64,000 nucleotides of DNA from Serinus canaria (GCF_022539315.1 NC_066316.1:51709994-51773993); one strand, 5' to 3'. Positions 13,101-24,687 are shown, counted from the first letter of the stretch. Notes: a model not told the origin generated them from the sequence alone. Numbers and translations: made by a program.

Positions 13101-15670
13101 ATGATTTACATGCAATTGTTTCAATTTCTATGTGATCCCATGATTTTTTAACTTATGCTGTTATTATAAAGAGTGATGAATGAATTTTGTGCAGTTCCCT
13201 CTGGCTTCAGTTCTGATAAGCATCCAAATATTTCGATACTTGCTGAAAACTTATCCAAAGTTTCCTAAGCTCTTGAGTCTGCAAAATTAGTCTGAACACT
13301 TAGAGAAGGCCTTTCCTCATGTGGTTTCCAGTTGTTCCACTAGTGGAACCTGATGGAAATACCATGAGGTCAGCTTTTCTTCCAGTTGTTCCAAATACTT
13401 AACATCTGGACAGAAAACGGAAGTGAGAAATCCTGCCCAGAAGTTGTATAAAAGGAAAAGTTGGGTTCTTAAAATAGGTGAAGAATGGCTGGTTTTTTAA
13501 CTCCTCCAAACTGGCCAAGGCATGACTGAAAAAAAGATCAAGAATCTAGAAGTAGAGATGAATCAAGTCAGCTGGTACCATAAAAATATAGCCTGCTCAG
13601 CTGAAACCTGTTGCTCCTTAGAATTTGGCTATTCATGAACTAACATATGTGGAGAAAAATTTAAATTTGGTGCCATTTTAGAATCTTTCAGTGATGAGTA
13701 TTTATTCCAGCCAAGTCTTTGTTCATTTATGAGCAGGCTGTACACAGATCTTGGGGGGGAAATGGTCTTGTACAAAATTATCAGTGTGTTTCTTCCCAGT
13801 ACCAACACTCTGGGAGAGATCCTAGCTATCAGTGTTACCTTTTCTATACAGCTCTAATTTCAGAGTTGATCTGCTGAGGAAATGGGGCAGTTTAGGTGGT
13901 GATGAACTCAGCATTGAAATGACTTGTAGCCACAGAGGCACATTTTTAGACGAAAGAATTGATAGATAAATGATTTTCCAAAATTATTTTTGTTGGTTGG
14001 TATCTATTAAGTTCAAAGTATGTGGCAGAGATGAATTATCTCTTGTTGAAGCCCTTTTCACTACTGAGCCTCTACCCCCTCTGCTTTGTCTCACACCATG
14101 AATGACAGATTCTCTTTGCATGTCCTCTGATTCTACAAGCTCTTTCTTCCACATTTATCTTCCTGCTTGAACACCAGACACCAGCTCAGATTCAGGCTGC
14201 AGATTCCTCTTTACTGATAACATCATCCTTCAGAGTTCTTTATAGTAAGAGTGCATCACCATGCAAAGTGAGCACCACTCCCAAGTTCATTCATCTGAAG
14301 CTACAAAAATGTTATGAGGTTCCTCTTCCCCTTTATAGAAATGAAAGTTCAGGAAGCAGGGACCTCCAGCATCCTCCCACCCACAAAGATCAGAAATGTG
14401 TGGAAAAACACCAGTGGCAGCATGCCCCAGCAGGCAAAGGTTCAGGACCCCTGAAGTGCTTGATCAAAAATAAGGAGTTGAAATGGGCTCAGAAAACAAG
14501 CAGTGATCAAAGACACAAAATGTTTTGTGAAAACCATCCAAATTAATTTGCTGCCTGATCTGTCTCTTGCTTTGTTTGAGGTCACAGACTTTACAGAATT
14601 TTATGGAGCGCAGTGTGTGCAGGCACTGTATATGCCATGCTCTCAGCACTTCATCAAAGACATCTGATCTGGCACAAAGTACAGCATTTTAGCTAGTGGT
14701 AACCTCCCTGACAGGAAATATTTCATAGCCTGAGTTTTATGCACATGAAAGCACAAAGAGAAAGTACCAAACGAGATAAACATATGAGTGCATGTTAGCC
14801 CCTGAAATCCTGCACATGCACTGCAGAAATACATTAGAGTTACAATTGACTTTATGCTTGTTTTCAGGAGACAAATACTTAAATTCAAGAACATATAGGC
14901 CAGTGCAATAATTTACAGGCAGTTTCACCACCTAAGAACAGTTGTCAATACGGTCCTCACAATTCCCTTGCCTCCCAAGTTCTTGGAAATCATTCTGGCT
15001 TGGTACTTGGTTAAACATAGAACCTGTGTGCTATTTCCCCCGGTCTACTGGGTTAGCAGCCTCTAAAACATGCTCAGTCACCCAGCATCCAGCAATCCCT
15101 GCACAGCACTTAGGTGAAACCACTTGACACCTTTTCAGCACCTTACTAATGGGAATTGGCCCTGTCTGGATGGCACTTAAAATCGGAAAGGAAAACATCT
15201 ATCCAGAAAAGAAAAGAAAAAACAAACAAACCAAAACAAAACAACAAAAAAAATCCCCAACTAAATAAAGAAAAAGACACTCCTGATCCTGTTTACACTG
15301 CATTTACACATGAAACAGAAAGGTAAGGCCCTTATTCTCTCAGATAAGGGAAAATAAGGAAACATGAGCTGCTTAGAGCTACTTCTGAAAGTAGAAAAGC
15401 CAGGAGGTTTGGTCAGATTGTCCTCCAGACTGTGAAAAATGGATACAGCTGTGGCCCAGGAAGGGGCAAACAAGGCTGGTTGGTGCTGGGAAATCTGGGA
15501 ACTAGTTAAGTCTTCTTTAGAGGGACAAAAGATACTCAGAAAGGAAAAGCTGCAAGAGAGATTATTTTATGCAATTTGTGAGATCAGTTTATGTAAAAGC
15601 GTCATGAAACAGAGCTATACGTCAAAAGTCTGAAGTAGTTCTCGGACTGATGTGAATTCTTGAATCCTTT

Positions 15671-15710
15671 AATTGATGTGAACTGTTGTTACCAACAATT
15701 CACATCAATT
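15671..15710. repeat. 18-bp inverted repeat (hairpin)
   Basis: Arms 15671-15688 and 15693-15710 are reverse complements with one mismatch and are separated by the 4-base loop TTAC. An additional copy of the core 'gatgtgaatt' lies just upstream, near 15650. The stem is shorter than a typical microRNA precursor, and no gene is adjacent. It could be a cruciform-prone site or the relic of a small element. Confidence 0.8.
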
Positions 15711-18700
15711 CTGCTGCTTCACCTTTTATATACTGATACCCAAACCTCTATCCTCAAAACCAGCATTTGGGAGCTGACCTTTGAACTTTCGGACTCAGCT
15801 GTAATATTTTTCTTCAAGATATGAGAATGACCAGAGAGAAATCCAGGAACAGTTCTAGAATGCAAATCCAATTTTTCTTTTGCCTTGGAATTTTTGAGAA
15901 TGCATATGATCTTGAATTTTCTTCATGAGCTTAGAGCACTTTTAATGCACTAATATTTTCAGCTTCCTTTTTATTGTTTCAGGTTGGTTTTGCTTTTACA
16001 CTGTTACAGGCAATAAAGTTTCAGGATTTGCACTTCTCTAGAAAATAAATACAGATTTTCCTAAACGCAATTGATATAATATAGAAGAGACTTTCAAAAG
16101 TTCATTGACAAATCATGTGTCTCAAATATTAAAATGAAGATATAAAATATTATTTAATACTATTATTTCATTAAGCATTCTGTAAAATTCTTACAAGATA
16201 TTTAAATGAGTCAATGCAATGTTGCACAAAATATCAGGTAATCACACTAGCTGTAAGTTTACAGAAAAACATGAACAAAGCCATAAAAAATCAGGACTTA
16301 TAAACTCATGAAAATATTTCACTAATCATCTCAGAATATTCATTAAATGCTCTGAAATATTTGAAGAATATGCTACCCCTGCTCCTAAGAATATTCAGAT
16401 CCCACTTGCCTAAGGTGTAGTAAAAATAAATGTAAAGCAACATTGTGACTACAGATGTGGTAAGAAAAGAATAAAAGGAGCTGCTTGACTTTCTGTGGGT
16501 ACTGCTCACTAGATACCAATATAAAGAACCCTTCTGGTTATAGCTGCTTCCCAGACTTCTGTAATTTTTTCCCTCTTAATCACATTGTGCAAAAGACAGC
16601 CTGCAATGTTAACCTGAGTTGAGTGTTGTAATGTAGCCTGTGGTTTCTCATGCTGAGACACAGATCTTAAAATCACTGTGATCTACAGAGAAACTCTCAC
16701 TCTTGCTAAGCAGCAGCCAGAAATGCAGCCCTCTCCAACTACCCACACCATGCCAAGTTGTTTCACTATTGATTAAAGGCAGATGTGGCACAGTGAGCTG
16801 CTGCCAGATAATGATCAGCATTTTCTCATTAGTGATTGGGTTCCCTTCACTACTGCGCAGCTCTGAGACTGTCTACAGAAACGTGCTACTTCATTGTCCA
16901 GAAAAAATCTGCACTGCACATTATCCCCACTGGACACACAGGCATTTCTTGCTGGGCAGTGTTCAGTTTGGGATCCAGAAGCAGCAGTGCTCCTGCTGTG
17001 GAGGGGTAAGCAGATTGATGTTTGCAAAAGTGTTTGACAGCAAAATCAGAACAGGAGAATTAACCAAGAAATAGCTGAACAAAAATATGACAGGGGGGGA
17101 AATCCCATGGTTTTTTTGGTTTTTTTTTAGCTTGACTGCAGGTTCTGGAATTGCAGTCACCTCTAATGCCTTCCAAGTAGGAAAGTAAGATGTAAGTTTC
17201 CAATGCCAGCAGATAAACATTACACATGTATCACTAATCTGGGCATGAATGACAGATTGATTTCTTCCAGATGCTGTTGATTTACTGTGTACATCTCATA
17301 CCAGGTGGGTTCAATATGCCCAGGAGATAGTGAGCTCATGTACAGTGAGTCCAGTGCATTCTAGAAGCACAGACTTTGCTGTTCACACAAGGTAAATGCA
17401 ATAATCTGCAGGTGTACAATAAACGCAGTGGCAAGAACTTGTAGGCTGACATTGTCCACGCCTGCACCATTGCCCATGTGGATTTGGCTAACCCAGTCTT
17501 GTGCCCATGTTCAGTGCCAGGAATTTACAATGAAAACAAGCCTATAGATTTGTTTTAAGGACAGAGAATAAAAATTGACCAGAATAAGTGAATATTATTG
17601 TTCAGTATAAAGTTCATGAAAAATTTATCAATGTTTTCTTTCTTTCTTTTTTTTTTTAATGGGAACTGTTTGCTTTTAACTTCCATTGCATGCTGGTAAC
17701 TTCATTGAATGATTCACTGTGCCAGGTCTTTTATTTCCCCATCCTTCCTAAACCTGCCTGCTCAGATCCATGGAGTACTGTGAAAATTTTGGATTTCTCT
17801 GATGACCTTTTATTTCTCCCTTTCTATCATTTCAATGCTTTCCTACCTACCTGTAGTGCAGTCCCGTGTCCTACAGATTTTGATTGAGCAAAGCAACTCA
17901 GGATCATTAGCAAATGGTGCAAACTACCATCCTCCAAGAACTCTACCCAGGAGTGAGGTGTGGGCCAGCATTCTGTGGGTGCAGCACACCTCCTTGCACG
18001 CTTTAAAGTGGGTCAGAGCCGCGCCACCTCCACCCACCTATCTCGTGTCCCGAGTGTGTTCAGTGCTTCAAAGGAAACTGACACACTTTAAGTGCCTTGG
18101 AGTCTGTGCCAGCAGCTTTGGGACACAGTGGGGCAGTTTTTTGTCTTAAGTCGAGCAGGTGGGCTGATGTGCCCCTCCCTCTGCAGTGCGCAGTGTGGTG
18201 GGTGTGCAGCCTGTGCTTGTCCCCGGGACCCTGCTGCCACCGGGATGCTGCGAGGTGCTACACGCTCAGGGCGCTGTGACTGGCAAGGGCAGTGTCCCCA
18301 GTAAGGAATCCTCTCAGAGGTGGCCCATGTCCTTTGAGGGTGGCTTTGTGCCTGTGGCTATCATCTCCTGAGAGGTGCCTGGGGGCTGTATACCCCTGGC
18401 CTAGCCCCTAACCAGTGAGCCGGGTCGCCCGTGTCAGCCCGGAAGGCGCCGTGTGGTGCCGCCCGGGGAGCGCCTTTCCCGGGTGGGGAATGGGCATCCC
18501 TCTCCCCAGAGCGGGGCGCCGGTCCCGCGGAGCAGCTCCTCGGAGGGTGCTCGGGGCCCCGGTGGCGGCGGCGCGCCGGGCCCGTCCTGCCCCCGGAGCG
18601 CGGTGGGCCGGGCCAGCCGCGGGGCCGCGCCGGGGCTGCCACCTGACTGCGGGGCGCGGGGAGCGGGCGGGGCGGCTTCCCTCCGCACCGAAGTTTCCCC

Positions 18701-18810
18701 GACTTGTGCAAAGAGAGAGGCAGGTCCCGCCACGGCGCGGGGTGGGAGAAGCATCGCGGCGGAGGAGGAGCGGATCGGCGCGGGCGTGGAAGAGAGGTGG
18801 GCAAGGAGCG

Positions 18811-18885
18811 ATGACCTTTGCGAGGAGCCGGCGAGGGAGCGGGCCAGAGGCAGAGCGAGTGGCAGCGCGGGGGGATGCTTGCTGA
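18811..18885 (+). other. Upstream ORF 1 in the ADGRG6 leader (24 codons)
   Basis: ATG at 18811 opens 24 codons that stop at TGA 18883-18885. It starts MTFARSRRG and is basic and GC-driven, with no recognisable domain, so a regulatory rather than product role is more likely. It overlaps the start of uORF 2 (ATG 18875) in another frame. It matters only if transcription starts upstream of 18811, which is plausible but not shown. Confidence 0.4.
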
Positions 18886-18910
18886 GACCCGGAGCAGAGC
18901 CGCCCCGTAA
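18875..18910 (+). other. Upstream ORF 2 in the ADGRG6 leader (11 codons)
   Basis: ATG at 18875 opens 11 codons (MLAETRSRAAP) ending at TAA 18908-18910. The last base of that stop is the first base of the next ATG, giving a TAATG overlap with uORF 3. The close packing of stop and start resembles termination-reinitiation arrangements. The context has a G at -3. Its use by ribosomes is inference. Confidence 0.5.
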
Positions 18911-18919
18911 TGTCACCAT
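18910..18919 (+). other. Upstream ORF 3 (Met-Ser-Pro-stop), spliced into exon 2
   Basis: ATG at 18910-18912 is followed by TCA, CCA and then a TGA that exists only in spliced RNA: T at 18919 plus GA at 24587-24588. The main ATG (A 18918, T 18919, G 24587) overlaps this stop as ATGA. The result is a three-codon minimal uORF ending on top of the main start codon. It has a G at -3 and a T at +4, a weaker context than the main start. Confidence 0.55.
18918..18919 (+). CDS. ADGRG6: ADGRG6 initiator codon, first two bases (split ATG)
   Basis: The last two bases of exon 1, AT, precede the GTAAGT donor. Spliced to exon 2 they give CACC-AT|G-ATG, an initiator with A at -3. The protein then begins Met-Met-Ser-His-Gly-Ser-Glu-Met-Trp. 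From memory the human protein begins Met-Met and reaches Met-Trp at the same positions (8 and 9), which supports this start over the second ATG at 24588. If translation instead began at 24588, only one residue would be lost, so the functional consequence is small. No cDNA evidence is available here. Confidence 0.7.
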
Positions 18920-21900
18920 GTAAGTCCCTTCTCCGGGCTCCGGGGCGAGGGCTGCGGCTGCCGCCCGGGGCGCTGGGGGAGCGCCGATGGCCCCGCGGGC
19001 TGCATCGCGGGGCGAGGAGCCCCGGGCACTCGGCAGGGCTTCCCACCACCCACAGTAGGTGGTGAGTAATGTCAGGGCTGAGCCGGGCAGGTAGGTAGGG
19101 CTGAAGGAATGGGGAAACGGGGAAGTTTCAAGCCGGGAGCTCGGAGGGCAGGGCTGGCAGGGCTCTGCCCCGTCCGGGCTCCGTGTCCGTCGGCGGCTGT
19201 CCTGCCGGCTCCCGGGCGGCCGCTGCCTTTCCAGGGCGCCCTAACCCCGTCCTTGGGACCGCTCTGGTGGATTTCCCCGTGTTTGCGGGCAAGTAGCGAA
19301 ACACTTGGCCCCGCTGGCCGCCTGCCCTGAGCGGCGGTGCCCCCGCATCCTCCCGGCCTCGGCCTCTCAGCTCGGGGCCGCGGCCGCTCACGTCGAGGAG
19401 CCCTGGCACCGCAGGCAGCCTTCCAGGTGAGGTGCCAGCACGAGTAGGGAAAAAGTAGGGGAAGGGAGAGGGAGGGCAGGGCGAGCTTCACTGAGCAGTC
19501 GCATCCGCGCCGCGGCTCTCGGCAGCGCACGGAGCGTGGGCAGCGCGGGGCTCCGCCACCCTCGGGGGCGAGGGGCGGGCGGGGGCTCCCCCTCCTGCTC
19601 CTGCCGGACCGCACCAGCTCCGGGCCGGACAGTGCCCTGGCCTCCGGACGCCTTCTCCGGGATATTTCTCCTTTACTGACCGTCCCTCGCCGAAGGTAAG
19701 GCGAGGTACTGAGGTCTAGGCTCGGTGTTCCGCCGGTGCGTTCACAGCCAGGAGCGAGAACCTGGGGATGCACCCGAGGGAATTGGTACAAGTGAAAAGG
19801 GCAGAGGGTTCTCATACCGCGCCGTCAAGTTAAGGCAGAAATCAGGAGTTCCTAAAGATTTAGTGTTGCGGTGCTACCGGGTTGGAAACAACCAGCAAAT
19901 TTGTTGCCTGCAACTGGGAAAAGTTCCCTTTGAAAGAAAAGTCAAGGGACTTAGATGGATCTGATAGGGCTGATATTGTTGAAAAGCCAGCGTCTTATTT
20001 TTTTTTTTTTCATCTCTTTTGATGAGCATGAGGGTGTTTTCAAAGCTGGCTGTAAGAATAATTAAGAACAAGTATTGCTTGACAAAATGAAAGTTTTAAG
20101 GGGTATTGTGTAATTAATCTTTCAAGACATTCATGTACTACAGTTTAAAGCAATGGTTTCAAAGTTAAAATCAACTTCTCTAATAATCTTTGGCAACTAA
20201 ACTGTGAGTTGCAATCATCTTTCACTTGCAGTTCCATTTGGGAGTGATTAAGCTTAAAATATTTTTGTTTATAATCTGTGTGAGAAAAAAAATTGTGAAA
20301 TTGATGCTATCTTTCTTTTAATTTTAAAGTGTCAGCAACATTTTTCCTTAATAGCTTTAGACATGTCAAAGACCAAAAAAAGTCATGTCAGCGTGCCTGA
20401 GGCAGGATTCACATCCTACTCCAGGGAATTTTGACAAAGTTTTGAACACAGAAGATGGTGTATTCAAATTTGTATTGCATGTTTTGGGATGCTGGAGTCT
20501 ACAAATTAAATACTCCAGCATTATTCACATTTTGTGTATGTTGTGATGCAGAGCTGTATATTCCCTAAAAGGCAATGCTGTTTTGTCTGCTAGCTGGCTG
20601 CTGGCCTGTAGAATAAGATTTAGTAGTTGGATGTAGGAAAACTCCCAGTAATTCCATCTTGATCTGTGTCAAATTACTATCCATTTATGGTTTAGATAAT
20701 TTACATGTCTATTTTGCTCTTCTGAAATGAATTGTGAATAAGCTCATTGTCTCCCTATGTTATAGGAAATGAAAGTAGCTGTGGACTAGACTGGACTCAA
20801 TTGGTAGCTAGAGTGCATGGATGGTCATGTCACACAGTGTCTGCGCTGGGAAATGCAAGCCCATAGGAAAATTAGTACTTCAGACTTCAGAAAAATCAGA
20901 CTCTACAGAAGGCCAAAACCCTCAAAAAAACCCCCAAAAGTTAAGAGGGATTGCTGTTTTTAGACAACATCCATCTGTAGTCAATGTATTCCTACCATAG
21001 GTGTCCTAATAATTCCGAAATGTGTTAGGTGAAATGTTTTGGTTCTGTGACAATATAGAGTGATTTCTTCAGAGCTGCTAGTGTGTTACCAGCTGGGGAC
21101 AGAACAGGGCTTTTTCATTTAAACTGATACAAAATAGAGAAGAAAACTCACTATGAACAGTGTTCAGCAATTTTTATGTAACCAAAGACAAAGACTGAAA
21201 TAATCCATGTCTGAGATCTTTGTTACACATCCATCTCTTTGTTACAGGGTCCATCTCCTTGCTTACCTAAACTCCTGGTGTGTTTTACTACATTGCTGTT
21301 CTGATATCCATCCCCTGTGCTGTTAATGAATATTAAATGACAAAACACATCTTTTTAATAGTATTTAAAATAAGAACACAAGACCAAAGAGGTCTCTTGG
21401 GTCATCAAATCAGTGCTGTCAGGGGACCATATCATTCTTTGATAAGCTATAAACAAGCTCAGAACTTGCTGATTTTTCTATTGAATATTATTGAATTATT
21501 GTTTGCTGTTTTTTCTATTGAATTATTCATGTGCTTCTTGTATTCACTTCTAGATGTTGGTTAACACTAGTAACCAAGAAAAAGAACCTTGAAATAAATA
21601 TGGTGGCTACTAAGAGGTGAATAATATCTGCAACTAAGTTGTGTTTTTTTAAAGCCTCAGAAGAATTTATCAGTCATTACAACACCTTATCATAATTGTC
21701 TGAAATGTCAAATTATAAAAATATCAGGGATCGATTTTTTTGTGAAGGAAGCCTTTTTGTTGGCAGTTATCTGACTTACATCCCTGACAACTTTCTTGTG
21801 TGAGCAGGAGTGTTACACAACACAGTGTAAGGCTGTGAGAAATCAGCTTTCTGAATTTTGAGTTTTCGGCTCTGCAAGATCCCAGGAACATATAAATAAC

Positions 21901-24586
21901 TGATTTCCTCACTAATTAATAGCACTCAGCCAGTGGTTATGCTTTGTAAAACAGTTTTTCAGCAATCCTCTCCAAAAGAAACAGATCTGACTCATGGTGC
22001 GCACATTAGTGGATGTTTTGGTAGTGTGCGCTTCTGTGTTCATTCTTGTCGGAGTTTGATAAACCTTTTTCTTGTCAACTGAGACAACGTGTTATGAAGA
22101 GAATTGTTTTGTCCTTCAGTAGTGGAGAAGTGGAGGAGACAGTTTGCTCTTTTTTATATATTTGTTTTGTTTATTTATTTTGGTGGACAATTGTGTATTT
22201 TTTAATAGCAGTTATGTAGTTATCTAGGTTTTTACTCTGCAGGAATATCTTTATAGCTACTCCTTTCTGCCCTATTGTTTGCACTTATTTGTGCTCTGCT
22301 CTGTTGTTGCTTATTCATGTTCTTTAAATCCTTCTTGACTAGCACTTTTTACATGGGTGAGGGTGAGGAAGCAGACTATAAACTATCATTCTGGAGTACC
22401 ACGGAGTACTGGCTTGTAAGTGTTACCGCAATGCAAGTAAACAGTAACAAATAGAAATTGGCCAAATTAAATATCTCTTTCAGAGTAACATAGAATTTCA
22501 AAAAGGCACTAGAGGAAATGTGACTGAACACATTCACACCAGACCTAAGCAGCAGACACGTGTCGTGTTATTTTTCCCTGAGTATCTCAAATGTGGTGTT
22601 TTGGATTCTCCAGCTATTTAATGAGCAAAACTTTTGTCTGAGCTCACAGAGATGTCAAAAGTGATGATACAGACAATTTAATAGTTTGATGGAAATCAAC
22701 ACAGATTTATTCTGAATTAATAAATAATTGTTTGTTTCCTAGTCTGATTACTCTTAAATATGCTTGCTCAAAACAAACCAGCAACAAAAACCAGTAATGC
22801 AACTGCTTCTACAGGTTTGCATTGGTAGATTAAGCAGCAGGATGCTCAGGTTTGCAGTATCTCATCTGCAAACTCTTCTGTAGGAACAGAAAAATTCTTT
22901 TGTATCTCTGGTGTGTCATGCTGTTAGCCCCAACATTTCCATTTCCCCACTCTGTGAGTACGTATGTATGCATGTCATATGTGTTTGCATGTGGCTGTTT
23001 TCATGTCTTCAAAGGACTTCTGTTCAAATTCAATTTTATAAATTAATATTAAAGTTATTGTGGATTTATGAATTATATACATTGGAAAGTAACAGTTCCA
23101 AAACCTCAGCCTTCTGTTGTCTGAGATTTTAATAGGGATTTTCAGATCACTTAGTGGAAGGACAATAATCCTATTGTGTGATAATCCAGTTATTTTGTAT
23201 GTCTGGCTTCATCAAAGAGATTCTTGTATTTCGGAGCCCCATGTTTTCTGAGCTTGTCTTCAACACTTGTTAAGTTTGACTTTACAGTATCTCAAAAAAA
23301 AAAAAAATCTGCTTCAGATTCCTAATTTGATACAACTACCCACAAAGAGCTGAACTTCTTTTGTAATCAGATACCAGTGCTATGTAACACTGTACCCAAG
23401 GGAAGCCTAACTGATTGCAGCAGTCTGCTGAAGTGTCATTTACCTGGGCCCATTGGCATCTAGCCCACAGGAGTGCTTTGATGAATTACTACTTTTAAAG
23501 GTGAAATATTACTTGTTCCTTTACAGTGGTTTGTCTTGCTGCATTGGTTTCCACTTTGGGAATAAACAGAAGCTTACACTGGAAAAGGTTTTATATTTGC
23601 CCCCAGCTTTTGCTGGTGGGTTCACAGCAATATCTGTGGAGGAGGAAGAGTTTTGTCCTTATCTACCTCAGTATAGGTAGATAATATCTTACTGAACAAA
23701 AGCCAGTCATCATCACCACATAGGAGAGGAAGGAGTTGGTCAAAATAATGCATGTTGTATTTCGTTACTTGTTACTTCCTTTTGCTTGCTGCTAACTTGT
23801 TGAATAAAATGAGACGTGAATGTAGAGGAGCACCATTCATTTTGGATGCATGGTTAAAGGTCTGAAGAAGTTTATTAGGACTTTTGCTTCCTTTTTTGCC
23901 CACAATGGAGGAAGCATTTTGGTTTAGCCGTTAAGTATCCTCTAGCCTGCAAGGGAAAGGAAACTTTAATTTCAAGCTATAACTGGTAGAGACTTTTCTA
24001 TAACTGCATTTATTTTATGAAATAATCAGGATGTCCCTGAGTCCTCTGACAGCACAGGTGAGCTCCTAGATTTTGGCAAGGAAGTTTCAGGATTTTCATA
24101 AAAGTTGCCAGCAGAAAATATCATGCTGTCAAAACATTAGAACTGAAAAACGGAAAGCTTTGTTAAGGGCAGAGGCAAATTATCATTTACCATCTTTATT
24201 TAGTCAATAACAAATGTGTATTATGTATAAATAAATAGAATAAATGTGTTTGTACGTGTAAAATTCATATTTCAAAAAAAACCTACAACTTAACTTTTTC
24301 AGACTGTGCTTCTTGTTTCTTTTACTGAAATATCACCCACATCTATCTGCTCAGAAGCCCAAGGCTGACCAGTCTTCCATTTTGCTGTCTGCTGAGAACC
24401 AGACAACATTATTTCTGACCCTTTTTAGCAGACTTTTGTCTCCATTTAAGCAATATTGGGGCCATCCATAATTTTTGCTACTTTATTTACTGCAGGTTAC
24501 TAGTTTGACTAGCAAAAGAGTCTTCCTCATTTTAGTGTCTTGTAAAACTCCCTGAATTCTTGGTTGCTTTTCTTTTTTTCCCACAG
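18920..24586 (+). other. ADGRG6: ADGRG6 intron 1
   Basis: An intron of about 5.7 kb from the GTAAGT donor at 18920 to the acceptor CCCACAG ending at 24586. A T/C-rich tract (about 24563-24583) precedes the acceptor. The first 800 bases are the downstream half of the CpG island, with a second strong donor-like site at 19696 that could mark an alternative first exon. The rest is AT-rich with no recognisable repeat family or open frame of interest. First-intron sequence next to a CpG island is a likely place for regulatory elements, but none can be named from sequence. Confidence 0.75.
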
Positions 24587-24587
24587 G

Positions 24588-24687
24588 ATGTCTCATGGAA
24601 GTGAAATGTGGTGCTATCACTGGAAATGGAAGCTGCATCACTGTCTCTGCTTGTTTACCACATATGTTATATGCATGCAGCAAGCAG
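24588..24687 (+). CDS. ADGRG6: ADGRG6 exon 2, signal-peptide region
   Basis: The exon begins at 24587 (G, the third base of the initiator) after CCCACAG and ends at 24687 before GTAAGTCA. It holds 33 complete codons plus one base, so it ends in phase 1. It encodes residues 2-34. The MW-C-HWKWK stretch at residues 8-16 strongly resembles the human GPR126 N-terminus (MWSCHWKWK from memory). A hydrophobic stretch follows (about residues 17-33, LHHCLCLFTTYVICMQQ), consistent with a secretory signal peptide cleaved near Ala34/Ala35. ADGRG6 is an adhesion GPCR that raises cAMP through Gs. In vertebrates it is needed for Schwann-cell myelination and ear development, with reported ligands including collagen IV, laminin-211 and the prion protein. 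This exon only routes the protein to the secretory pathway. Confidence 0.92.

Larger units (their letters stand above)
1..18389. other. Upstream intergenic region of ADGRG6
   Basis: No exon or conserved protein is recognisable on either strand. Open frames are at most about 125 codons, lack known motifs, and overlap one another on both strands. The stretch contains two CR1 fragments (about 2697-3343 and 5884-6006), a 21-base A run at 528-548, a 55-base pyrimidine tract at 10089-10143 and a hairpin at 15671-15710. A moderately GC-rich but CpG-poor patch lies at about 9630-9910. In mammals the neighbour upstream of ADGRG6 is VTA1 on the same strand. I looked for its conserved C-terminal peptide and did not find it, so that gene probably ends to the left of the window. 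The segment may hold distal regulatory elements, but sequence alone does not show any. Confidence 0.6.
18720..18919 (+). other. ADGRG6: ADGRG6 exon 1 (5' UTR; 5' edge approximate)
   Basis: The 3' edge is well supported: after base 18919 comes GTAAGTCC, a near-perfect U1-type donor. The exon is almost entirely leader sequence. Only its last two bases, AT, are inferred to be coding, because joining them to the first base of exon 2 (G at 24587) makes ATG in a CACCATG context. The 5' edge given here is a guess, placed some 45 bases downstream of the GC box at 18665-18675; real start sites could lie tens to hundreds of bases either side. The leader holds at least three short upstream ORFs listed separately. 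Confidence 0.6.
18390..19720 (+). promoter_or_regulatory. ADGRG6: CpG island promoter of ADGRG6
   Basis: A block of about 1.3 kb with very high G+C and many CpG dinucleotides stands out sharply from AT-rich flanks. It contains Sp1-type GC boxes, for example GGGCGGGGCGG at 18665-18675 and a G-rich cluster at 19564-19585. No convincing TATA box is seen. The consensus donor at 18920 lies inside the island, and the downstream exons on the + strand encode the N-terminus of ADGRG6. This is therefore the likely CpG-type promoter of the gene, with dispersed start sites. Bidirectional transcription cannot be excluded, but no minus-strand gene is visible to the left. The exact start site cannot be read from the sequence. 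Confidence 0.85.

Noticed and set aside
16703..17074. A 123-codon open frame on the + strand
   Set aside because: No recognised motif, overlapped by a minus-strand frame, no CpG island or promoter. Length is within chance for this amount of sequence.
18910..18912. ATG at 18910 as the real ADGRG6 start
   Set aside because: After splicing it reads Met-Ser-Pro-stop and is out of frame with the receptor. It is listed as uORF 3.
18361..19815. Long open frames (150-250 codons) on both strands across the CpG island, rich in Arg, Pro, Gly and Ala
   Set aside because: They overlap in several frames at once, which high G+C explains by reducing stop codons. None shows a domain, and the real gene uses this region as promoter and leader.
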